From assembly GCA_949744025.1 (NCBI GenBank), contig CATJWA010000307.1, positions 1 to 8,264 on the forward strand: a DNA stretch of 8,264 bases, given 5' to 3'. The translations under genes were made by a program, and so were the position numbers. This document shows positions 1 to 5,530 of the stretch, one piece after another (positions within the stretch are counted from its first letter, which is position 1; each line of letters opens with the position of its first letter). The notes beneath the pieces were generated by a model, which was not told where the DNA came from, made no database searches, and worked only from the letters and a program-made list of their open reading frames with translations. This stretch comes from an uncultured Eubacteriales bacterium. Lineage in GTDB: Bacteria > Bacillota > Clostridia > Oscillospirales > Oscillospiraceae.

Positions 1-89
1 AGTGACATCGGACGCTCCCGTATATTTTTCTGAAACCGGCGGATAATAATTTCACCGGGTCACCGGGAAAATATCCGGAGGTAAATGAC
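1..89 (+). promoter_or_regulatory. Leader region of the DUF1540 gene with possible -10 and a small tandem repeat
   Basis: A GATAAT hexamer at 42-47 matches the sigma-A -10 consensus at five of six positions, but no convincing -35 lies 16-18 bases upstream. An 8-base unit, TCACCGGG, occurs twice in tandem at 52-59 and 60-67, between this hexamer and the ribosome binding site. A strong GGAGG lies at 77-81, eight bases before the ATG at 90. Frame 1 is open from base 1 to a TGA at 31-33, so the edge could hold the last codons of an upstream gene, but ten codons prove nothing. The promoter is inference; the repeat and the ribosome binding site are direct observations. Confidence 0.35.
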
Positions 90-272
90 ATGAGTGAAAA
101 CAAAAACAGCTGCGGCTGCGTCAAGGGCGTAGGCTGCGACGCAAAGAACTGCAAATACCACAACGGCGCCGACAACTGCTGCACCGCCTCGCACATCGAC
201 GTGCAGAACAAGTCCGCCGTCAACAAAGCCGAAACCTACTGCGGAACCTTTTGCCCTCGCGGGTCATTTTAA
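90..272 (+). CDS. Small cysteine-rich DUF1540 domain protein
   Basis: This 60-residue protein fits the DUF1540 family (common in Clostridia; function unknown, probably metal-binding). It has eight cysteines (8, 10, 16, 21, 30, 31, 51, 55) and histidines at 24 and 35. The spacing GVGCDAKNCKYH followed by the C-terminal ETYCGTFCP block is the family's signature. There is no signal peptide or membrane segment, so the protein is expected in the cytoplasm. The start at 90 is supported by GGAGG eight bases upstream. A two-codon frame (ATG ACA TGA at 85-93) overlaps this start and is probably chance. It is the only plus-strand gene and appears monocistronic, because its stop codon lies inside the arm of a terminator hairpin. 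Zinc or iron-sulfur binding is inference from the cysteine and histidine pattern. The family call is firm; the role is unknown. Confidence 0.9.
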   Translation: MSENKNSCGCVKGVGCDAKNCKYHNGADNCCTASHIDVQNKSAVNKAETYCGTFCPRGSF

Positions 273-304
273 TAAAAGCGGCAACGCCGCTTTTATTAAA
301 ATGA
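264..304. terminator. Bidirectional intrinsic terminator between DUF1540 and thrC
   Basis: Two perfect 19-base arms (264-282 and 286-304) enclose a three-base loop, AAC. The core is AAAA-GCGGC-AAC-GCCGC-TTTT followed by ATTAAAA, so each strand sees a GC stem followed by a U-rich tail. It can end both the plus-strand DUF1540 transcript and the minus-strand thrC operon. The DUF1540 stop codon (270-272) lies within the left arm. The symmetry is seen directly; two-way termination is inferred from structure and from the convergent genes. Confidence 0.85.
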
Positions 305-326
305 GGGGGCACGCTTCATTATGCGA

Positions 327-365
327 GAAGTTTTTTCCGAGGCGCATGTCCTCGGAAAAAACTTC
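327..365. repeat. Second strong hairpin in the convergent intergenic region
   Basis: Two perfect 15-base arms (327-341 and 351-365) pair around a short loop; an extra G342-C350 pair makes 16 pairs and a seven-base loop. The GC part, CCGAGG/CCTCGG, is flanked by six T on the left and six A on the right. This is the reverse of the usual terminator order, so there is no U tract directly after the GC stem on either strand. It may be a 3'-end stabilising or attenuating structure for the thrC operon or a backup terminator, since T-rich sequence follows on the plus strand at 366-374. Function is uncertain; the structure is clear. Confidence 0.6.
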
Positions 366-442
366 TTTAATTTATTCGCGGCATGCCCGCAGTGAAACCT
401 GCGATGCCTTTATGCCAGCGCATATGCGTGTCGCCGCGCCGC
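366..442. other. Intergenic stretch after thrC
   Basis: No gene is seen here. It holds a perfect 10-base palindrome, CGCATATGCG, at 419-428, and a weak stem with CGCAG (388-392) pairing with CTGCG (399-403). It forms the first bases of the thrC 3' untranslated region on the minus strand. Confidence 0.4.
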
Positions 443-1915
443 TTATTCGCTCAGGAACTTTTCCACCTTGCGGCGCATTTCAAGGCGTCCGGCGGTGTCG
501 TCGAAGCGCACCGTTCTCCTGTCCAGCTCCGACAGTGGCGTTGGTATGGGCAGTCCGCTTTTCTCAGACAACTGCTCAAGCGGACGGACTGACGCCGTTT
601 CACCAAGCGCTTCAAGCACGTCGGCTGCAAACTTAAACGGACTGGCTGTGGATACCACAACGGCCGGACGGGCATCTCCGGTCTCGGTGCGGTAGTCGCA
701 CAGCACCTTATATGCCACGGCGGTGTGTGTGTCCATGAGGTAATTCTTATCCTCAAACAGCTCGCGTATCGCCTTTTTTGTGTCAACATCGGTGCAGCAG
801 CCCGCGGCAAAGTCACGCCTTATCGCATCAAACACATTCTGGCTGACAGTATACTTGCCCTTGCTGCCAAGCTTCTGCATATACCAGCGCACCGTCTCAT
901 CCCCGCTGAGTGAGTACAGCAGGCGCTCAAGATTGCTGGACACGAGTATATCCATAGACGGCGATATAGTCTGGTGGAAGCTGCGGTTCCTGTCATAAGT
1001 GCCGGTGTGGATGAAATCAGTCAGAACATTGTTCTCATTTGACGCGCACACGAATTTCCCCACGGGCAGACCCATCTGCGCGGCATACCAACCAGCGAGA
1101 ATATTACCGAAGTTTCCGGTTGGCACGCAGAAAACAAGCTCATCGCCCAAGGTCAGCTTACCCGAATTTACATAGTCGCAATAAGCGGAAAAATAATACA
1201 CTATCTGCGGCAGGAGGCGTCCCCAGTTTATCGAGTTTGCCGAGGAGAGGAAATATCCGCGCTCCGAAAGCTTTGCGGCAACCTCCTCGTCCGAAAAGAC
1301 CATCTTCACGCCCGTCTGCGCGTCATCAAAATTGCCTGTCACGCCGCACACACCGACATTGGAGCCCTCCTGAGTCACCATTTGCAGTCTTTGAATATCG
1401 GACACGCCGTTTTTGGGGTAAAAGACGAAAATTTTCGTCCCCTCCACATCTTTAAAACCCTCCAGTGCGGCCTTTCCGGTGTCGCCGGAAGTAGCGACAA
1501 GGATACACACCCTGCGCTTCTCTCCCGTTTTTTTCAGCGATGCGGTCAAAAGCTGGGGCAGCATCTGCAAAGCCATGTCCTTAAAAGCACAGGTGGGCCC
1601 GTGCCACAGCTCCAGGAAAGCGGTTCCGTCCTCCGTGAAGTGCAGGGGCGCAATCTCCTCGTGGTCGAAGTTCTCCCCATAGGCACGCGAGACGAAAAGC
1701 TCAAGCTCCTCGTTCGTGTAGCCCTTGAGAAACTTCGACATTATCCTCACTGCCCTGCCGCGGTAGTCCATGCCGAGCATTTCACCGAGCTCCTGCGCCT
1801 TTACGGACGGAATCTCATCCGGCACAAAAAGCCCGCCGTCGGGCGCAAGTCCCCTTGCTATGGCCTCGGAGACCGTATATTTCTCTCCGGTATTTCGTGT
1901 GCTGTGGTACTTCAT
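443..1915 (-). CDS. thrC: Threonine synthase
   Basis: This 490-residue protein is a pyridoxal-phosphate enzyme that converts O-phosphohomoserine and water to threonine and phosphate, the last step of threonine synthesis, in the cytoplasm. It has the family's N-terminal pattern YTVSEAIARGLAPDGGLFVP (residues 13-32). HGPTCAFKDMALQ places the Schiff-base lysine at Lys112, SGDTGKAAL (143-151) is the cofactor/phosphate loop, and PTGNFGN (265-271) is the phosphate-binding turn. The length agrees with the E. coli/fungal-type branch, which is longer than the B. subtilis type. The start is set by GAGGTG five bases before the ATG. That ATG overlaps the yraN stop by four bases (ATGA), so translation is probably coupled. 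It is the last gene of the lepB operon and stands away from other threonine genes; no hom or thrB is visible here. Confidence 0.97.
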   Translation of the reverse strand: MKYHSTRNTGEKYTVSEAIARGLAPDGGLFVPDEIPSVKAQELGEMLGMDYRGRAVRIMSKFLKGYTNEELELFVSRAYGENFDHEEIAPLHFTEDGTAFLELWHGPTCAFKDMALQMLPQLLTASLKKTGEKRRVCILVATSGDTGKAALEGFKDVEGTKIFVFYPKNGVSDIQRLQMVTQEGSNVGVCGVTGNFDDAQTGVKMVFSDEEVAAKLSERGYFLSSANSINWGRLLPQIVYYFSAYCDYVNSGKLTLGDELVFCVPTGNFGNILAGWYAAQMGLPVGKFVCASNENNVLTDFIHTGTYDRNRSFHQTISPSMDILVSSNLERLLYSLSGDETVRWYMQKLGSKGKYTVSQNVFDAIRRDFAAGCCTDVDTKKAIRELFEDKNYLMDTHTAVAYKVLCDYRTETGDARPAVVVSTASPFKFAADVLEALGETASVRPLEQLSEKSGLPIPTPLSELDRRTVRFDDTAGRLEMRRKVEKFLSE

Positions 1916-2280
1916 ACATTCACCTCAAACGCATTTTGTATATGATTTATCCTTATATTCCCGCGCGAAGCATCGCCGGTATATATCTCAATAACGTCAA
2001 AGCGCGGCTGCCTGTCCGTGGCGTTTCCCGCCAGCCAAAGCTGCGCCGCGGCAATAATCCGCCGCTGCTTTGCCTTAGTTACAAACTCCCGCGCCTGGGC
2101 AAAGTCCGCGTTCTTTCGCAGTTTTACCTCCACAAAGGCAATATAGCTCCGGTCGCCGGCAATGATGTCTATCTCTCCGAAGCGGCAGGCGTAATTCATC
2201 CCGATTATCTCGTATTTCTTCCCTCTGAGGTATTCCGCCGCCTTTTCCTCACCCCAGCGGCCGAGCAGCTTTTTGTCCAT
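1912..2280 (-). CDS. yraN: UPF0102 (YraN) family nuclease-like protein
   Basis: The 122-residue product matches the UPF0102/YraN family in length and motifs. It carries the N-terminal GRWGEEKAAEYL (7-18), then CRFGEIDII (32-40) with Asp38, then FVEVK (49-53) with Glu51 and Lys53, which together form a restriction-endonuclease-like E/D...ExK active site. No signal peptide is present. The family is thought to act on DNA, possibly with recombination or Holliday-junction processing, but its role is not settled. Its ATG shares one base with the rnhB stop (TGATG), and a TGAGGA motif lies ten bases upstream of the start. Its stop overlaps the thrC start by four bases. The position directly after rnhB is typical of Firmicutes. 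The family assignment is firm; the biochemical role is known only from the fold. Confidence 0.93.
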   Translation of the reverse strand: MDKKLLGRWGEEKAAEYLRGKKYEIIGMNYACRFGEIDIIAGDRSYIAFVEVKLRKNADFAQAREFVTKAKQRRIIAAAQLWLAGNATDRQPRFDVIEIYTGDASRGNIRINHIQNAFEVNV

Positions 2281-2876
2281 CAGTGCATTTTCCTCAAAAA
2301 TGACGGCCTGTGAATCGGGCAGGGGCCATACTCGCGTATCGCCGCATAGTGAGCCTTTGTACCGTATCCCTTGTGCTTTTCAAAGCCGTATTGCGGATAA
2401 AGCTCCGCCTGCTGCGCCATATAGCGGTCCCTTGTCACCTTCGCCAGCACGGAGGCCGCGGCAATATCAGCGCATTTTCCGTCTCCCCCTACCACCGCGC
2501 GGGCCGGAACATATATTTCCGCACATCGGTTGCCGTCTATAAGCGCCAGTTCGGGACTTACTCCCAGCGCCGCAACCGCGCGGTTCATCGCCAGAAAGGT
2601 GGCATGAAGTATATTAAGCTTCTCTATCTCCTCCACCGTGGCAAATGCCGCGGCGTGGTACAGCGCTTTCCCGCATATCACTCCGTAAAGCCGTTCACGC
2701 TGCTTTTCGCTGAGCTTTTTAGAATCGTTGAGGCCCTCTATATCCAGTCCGCGCGGCAGTATTACCGCCGCGGCGCATACTGGGCCCGCCAGTGGTCCGC
2801 GTCCCGCTTCATCCACGCCGCAGATAAGGCCATAGCCCGCTTCATAAAGCTCGTTTTCCAGTTCCCAAAGGTCCAT
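2280..2876 (-). CDS. rnhB: Ribonuclease HII
   Basis: This 198-residue enzyme cleaves the RNA strand of RNA-DNA hybrids and removes single ribonucleotides misplaced in DNA, acting on the chromosome in the cytoplasm. The motif GVDEAGRGPLAGPV (20-33) gives Asp22 and Glu23, LIDGN (112-116) gives Asp114, and VVGGD (128-132) gives Asp132. These complete the DEDD metal site by comparison with the E. coli enzyme. LNDSKKLSEKQR (49-60), ASVLAKVTRD (141-150) and QYGFEKHKGY (162-171) are further family blocks. The length is standard and the protein looks intact. The start follows the rbgA stop by two bases, and its GGAGGG ribosome binding site lies within the last codons of rbgA, so rbgA translation runs through it. 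The stop codon shares a base with the yraN start. Confidence 0.97.
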   Translation of the reverse strand: MDLWELENELYEAGYGLICGVDEAGRGPLAGPVCAAAVILPRGLDIEGLNDSKKLSEKQRERLYGVICGKALYHAAAFATVEEIEKLNILHATFLAMNRAVAALGVSPELALIDGNRCAEIYVPARAVVGGDGKCADIAAASVLAKVTRDRYMAQQAELYPQYGFEKHKGYGTKAHYAAIREYGPCPIHRPSFLRKMH

Positions 2877-2878
2877 TT

Positions 2879-3754
2879 TTAACCCTCCGGCGGGGCCTCG
2901 AGCGTTATCCTGCCGAGCTTTCCCTCGTGGTACTCATTCAGCAGCACGCGCGCCATGCGCTCAATGTCGTACTCGCCGCCGGAGATAAGAAAACCGCGCT
3001 TTTTCGCCGCGTCGGCCAACAGCTCATATCCGTTTTTGTCCGCCTCGGGTGTAAACTTGTAGCGCTGCTCTATCGCCTCTGGCTTGAGCGCGCGCAGGCG
3101 CAGCATGAAATTAGCCGCGAGCGCCTCGGTGTCGAGCACCTCTGGCTTTATTGCACCCGTTATTGCCAGCGCCTCGCCCACCTGCTGGCTGTCGAACTTC
3201 GGCCAGAGTATGCCGGGCGTGTCCAGCAGCTCAAGCCCCGCGTCTATGCTTATCCACTGCTTACCGCGCGTTACGCCCGGCCTGTCCCCCGCTGCAGCGG
3301 CCCTTCGCTTAGCGACCCTGTTTATAAAGGTGGACTTGCCCACGTTCGGGATTCCCAAAATCATCACGCGCAGCGGCCGCGTCCCCTGCCCCTTTGCCTC
3401 ATAAGCCGCTATCCGGTCACGCAAAACCTCGCGCACAGCACGGGGAAAATTGTTCACACCCCTGCCGCTTTTCGCGTCCGTCTCCAGTACGGCAAGCCCG
3501 CACCGGCGGAAATACTCCCTCCACCTCGCGGTCATTGCCGGGTCGGCCAGGTCCGTTCGGTTTAGTATCACCAGCCGCGGCTTGCCCGCGGCGAGGCGGT
3601 CGATATCCGGATTGCGGCTGGCACAGGGCACGCGCGCGTCCAGCAGCTCGCACACCGCGTCCACCAGCTTCATGTTCGCCTCTATCATGCGCTGGGCCTT
3701 AGTCATGTGGCCGGGGAACCAGTGGATGTCTATCTTCTCATATCTCTCGCTCAT
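2879..3754 (-). CDS. rbgA: Ribosome biogenesis GTPase RbgA (YlqF)
   Basis: This 291-residue, circularly permuted GTPase belongs to the RbgA/YlqF family, which helps complete the 50S ribosomal subunit late in assembly. The N terminus HWFPGHM (11-17) contains His16, equivalent to the catalytic His9 of the B. subtilis protein. The G motifs come in permuted order: G4 NRTD (65-68), G5 near DAKSG (93-97), G1 GIPNVGKST (134-142), G2 around PGVTRGKQW (159-167) and G3 DTPGILWPKF (178-187). A C-terminal domain of about 100 residues (190-291) fits the RNA-binding ANTAR-like region of the family. G4 has Arg where NKxD has Lys. The start is nine bases after the lepB stop. The only upstream help is a weak GGTGA, so coupling to lepB translation is likely; an in-frame TGA two codons upstream rules out a longer form. 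Confidence 0.96.
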   Translation of the reverse strand: MSERYEKIDIHWFPGHMTKAQRMIEANMKLVDAVCELLDARVPCASRNPDIDRLAAGKPRLVILNRTDLADPAMTARWREYFRRCGLAVLETDAKSGRGVNNFPRAVREVLRDRIAAYEAKGQGTRPLRVMILGIPNVGKSTFINRVAKRRAAAAGDRPGVTRGKQWISIDAGLELLDTPGILWPKFDSQQVGEALAITGAIKPEVLDTEALAANFMLRLRALKPEAIEQRYKFTPEADKNGYELLADAAKKRGFLISGGEYDIERMARVLLNEYHEGKLGRITLEAPPEG

Positions 3755-3763
3755 TTTTCACCG

Positions 3764-4459
3764 TCAGTCATACAGCGAGCCGAAGCTCGAAAACGGCGTG
3801 ACGCGCCAGTACGCCTTGCCGATTATATACCTTATGTCCACGCAGCCGATACGTGAGTCCCTGCTGTCGTTGGAACGGTTGCGATTGTCTCCGAGCACAA
3901 ACACGCTGCCCTCCGGCACGGTTATCTCCCCGTCAAAGTCCAAAGGCCGGTAGGTCAGCTCGTTTACATAGTCCTCCTCAAGCGCCTGACCGTCAACATA
4001 CACAACGCCCTCGTCAAAGTCTATATCTACCGTCTGTCCGCCAACGGCGATAACGCGCTTGACTATCGCCTCCTCCTTGAAGGTGTCCTTACGCAGAACA
4101 ACTATATCGCCCTGCTGCGGAGTGTAGAAAAGGTTGCTGATTATCAGCCTGTCCCCCTCAAAGAGGGTGCTCTCCATCGAGCTGCCCACAACGCCGACAG
4201 TCCTGCCGGCAAAGATGAACAGAAGTATGCACACCAAAAGCGCCGTGACTATGCACTGCACCCAGTCAAAAGCATCGGTTTTCTGCTGCTCCTTCTTCTT
4301 TTTCCTGCTGCTGTGTCTGGCCTGTGAGTCCCTTTCGTCCCCATCGGCCGCCTCCGCCGGCGCAGTCTGCACCGGTTCAATATCTGCTGCCGGCGCCTCA
4401 GGCTCCGGCACAGGTTCAAAAGCGCGCGTCTGCTCGCTCATATCGTTTTCTTCGTTCAT
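3764..4459 (-). CDS. lepB: Signal peptidase I with an acidic N-terminal extension
   Basis: This 231-residue membrane protease removes signal peptides from exported proteins on the outer face of the cytoplasmic membrane. Residues 1-48 form a low-complexity extension rich in Pro, Ala and Glu; SRKKKK (51-56) gives a positive stop before a single membrane segment at about 66-85. The catalytic serine is Ser94 in GSSMESTL. The lysine of the Ser-Lys dyad is Lys134 in IVKRVIAVGG, and GDNRNRSNDSRDSR (190-203) is the third signature box. The start at 4459 is chosen because GGAGG lies eight bases upstream; Met7 has no such site. The extension is longer than the roughly 15 residues before the membrane segment in B. 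subtilis SipS and is probably cytoplasmic. It is the first gene of the five-gene operon and follows a clear promoter. Confidence 0.96.
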   Translation of the reverse strand: MNEENDMSEQTRAFEPVPEPEAPAADIEPVQTAPAEAADGDERDSQARHSSRKKKKEQQKTDAFDWVQCIVTALLVCILLFIFAGRTVGVVGSSMESTLFEGDRLIISNLFYTPQQGDIVVLRKDTFKEEAIVKRVIAVGGQTVDIDFDEGVVYVDGQALEEDYVNELTYRPLDFDGEITVPEGSVFVLGDNRNRSNDSRDSRIGCVDIRYIIGKAYWRVTPFSSFGSLYD

Positions 4460-4511
4460 ATTTCAGTCCTCCGTTCATCTCAGAACATGAGCCGGCAGGC
4501 GCGTACAGCCC

Positions 4512-4551
4512 GCCTAACATAGAATTATATACCCATTTCCTTAAGTTAGGC
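4512..4551. repeat. Inverted repeat framing the lepB promoter
   Basis: GCCTAAC at 4512-4518 and its exact complement GTTAGGC at 4545-4551 are 26 bases apart. One arm overlaps the -35 hexamer and the other the expected transcription start. This geometry would suit a regulator that binds both arms and blocks or loops the promoter, but seven-base arms can also arise by chance. The repeat is seen directly; operator function is speculation. Confidence 0.4.
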
Positions 4552-4553
4552 AA
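4524..4553 (-). promoter_or_regulatory. Sigma-A-type promoter of the lepB-rbgA-rnhB-yraN-thrC operon
   Basis: On the minus strand TTGCCT (4553-4548) is followed after 18 bases by a perfect TATAAT (4529-4524). The expected start of transcription is about 4517-4519, giving a leader of about 58 bases before lepB. The promoter lies just past the terminator of the preceding unit, as expected for the head of an operon. The -35 matches the consensus at four of six positions. It is inferred from sequence only. Confidence 0.75.
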
Positions 4554-4554
4554 C

Positions 4555-4580
4555 AAAAAAGACGCCAAAGGCGTCTTTTT
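4555..4580 (-). terminator. Intrinsic terminator of the adaptor/MacB-like/DUF362 unit
   Basis: GACGCC (4561-4566) pairs with GGCGTC (4570-4575) around an AAA loop, with six A on the left and five T on the right. Read on the minus strand this is a GC stem followed by six U, directly after the DUF362 gene and before the lepB promoter. It is symmetrical enough to work in both directions, but no plus-strand gene needs it here. Confidence 0.88.
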
Positions 4581-4672
4581 CATTCATTCGCATTAAAATT
4601 TACGTTTCATTCATATGCCAATATGACGCTTATGCCAATGAAACCGGCGCTTTTCACAGACACGCCGGAACG
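4581..4672. other. 3' region of the DUF362 gene with short repeats
   Basis: There is no gene here. TATGCCAAT occurs twice (4614-4622 and 4631-4639), separated by eight bases. CCGGCG (4644-4649) can pair with CGCCGG (4663-4668) just after the DUF362 stop; on the minus strand this stem is followed by only three T, so it is at best a weak terminator before the strong one at 4555-4580. Confidence 0.4.
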
Positions 4673-5530
4673 TTACAGCTCAACGAGCTCATACTCTCGG
4701 CTGCCTACACCTAAAGCAGCGGCCGCCTCGACGGTGTGTATGCCGTTGAGAGACTCCATTCTCTTTATAAGGTCAGCCTTGCCCGGGTCGTCCGAGGCGT
4801 ACACCAGGTCAACGCAGGCCTGGTCGAGAGCCACGGGGTCGAGTGAGGACAAAATACCGATATCCGCAAGCTTCGGGTCCGCCGCAACGGCGCAGCAGTC
4901 GCAGTCCACGGACATATTGCACATGACGTTGACGTAGGCAATTTTGCCCTTCATGTAATCGACAATGGAACGGTCCGCATCGGCCATGGACTCAAGGAAC
5001 GAGTCGTGGTCAGCGTCAAGGAAAAGCTCCTCGTCCCCCGCACCGTGTATATACACCTTGCCGTGGGAGGAAGCAAGTCCAATTGAGATATTCTTCAGCG
5101 CTCCGCCGAAGCCGCCCATCGGGTGACCCTTGAAATGGGAAAGCACCAGCATCGAGTCATAGTTGGCAAGGTTTTTGCCGACATAGTTTACCTTAATGCG
5201 CCGTCCGCCCTCGACCGGAAGGGCCATTTCACCCTCCGCGTCGAGAATGTCCACGCTGCACAGTCTACTCCAGCCGTGGTCAGCCATCGTTTTGATATGC
5301 GCCGCCGTTGTGTTGCGTCCCCCGTCATAGGCGGTATTGCACTCCACCACCGTACCGTTTACATGGTCAATAACGGGCTTGAAAAATTCCGGGTGAATGA
5401 AATTCTGGTTGCCCGGCTCGCCTGAGTGGACCTTTACGGCCACCCGTCCCTCAAGTCCGGCGTCCAAAGCCTCATACATGCGTACTACCGCTTCCGGACT
5501 CAGCTCTCTCGTGAAGTAGACCTTCGACAT
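4673..5530 (-). CDS. DUF362 domain protein, short form without ferredoxin clusters
   Basis: The 285-residue product belongs to DUF362, a family of unknown function. Supporting blocks are VECNTAYDGGRNTT (62-75), VLSHFKGHPMGGFGGALKN (129-147), and the C-terminal DIGILSSLDPVALDQACVDLV (223-243). Many members carry two CxxCxxC 4Fe-4S motifs after the GGALKN block. Here residues 148-200 contain no cysteine, so that module is absent. A cysteine group does occur at 204, 210, 212 and 213 and could bind metal, which is inference. There is no signal peptide or membrane segment, so a cytoplasmic location is expected. The start at 5530 has AAAGGAG nine bases upstream, and the first residues MSKVYFTREL agree with what I recall of the family. 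It overlaps the end of the preceding membrane-protein gene by 59 bases and is the last gene of its unit. Confidence 0.88.
   Translation of the reverse strand: MSKVYFTRELSPEAVVRMYEALDAGLEGRVAVKVHSGEPGNQNFIHPEFFKPVIDHVNGTVVECNTAYDGGRNTTAAHIKTMADHGWSRLCSVDILDAEGEMALPVEGGRRIKVNYVGKNLANYDSMLVLSHFKGHPMGGFGGALKNISIGLASSHGKVYIHGAGDEELFLDADHDSFLESMADADRSIVDYMKGKIAYVNVMCNMSVDCDCCAVAADPKLADIGILSSLDPVALDQACVDLVYASDDPGKADLIKRMESLNGIHTVEAAAALGVGSREYELVEL

Noticed and set aside
85..93. ATG-ACA-TGA minimal upstream frame overlapping the DUF1540 start
   Set aside because: It is only three bases from the ribosome binding site and two codons long; chance is the simplest explanation.
301..636. Plus-strand frame of 111 codons beginning right after the first hairpin
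   Set aside because: It starts at an ATG within the terminator arm without a ribosome binding site, runs through the second hairpin and into the thrC 3' end, and its product is a low-quality Arg/Ala/Pro-rich sequence.
1382..2313. Plus-strand open frames opposite thrC and yraN (about 150-190 codons)
   Set aside because: They are antisense to genes with complete catalytic motifs, with no family resemblance and no start signals of their own.
4581..4672. Short direct repeats after the DUF362 gene as a CRISPR or attachment site
   Set aside because: There are only two 9-base copies with an 8-base spacer, no cas, integrase or tRNA gene nearby, and no further copies in the window.
4897..4920. Cysteine cluster of the DUF362 protein as a ferredoxin site
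   Set aside because: The spacing (204, 210, 212, 213) does not match CxxCxxCxxxC; only a tentative metal site can be proposed.
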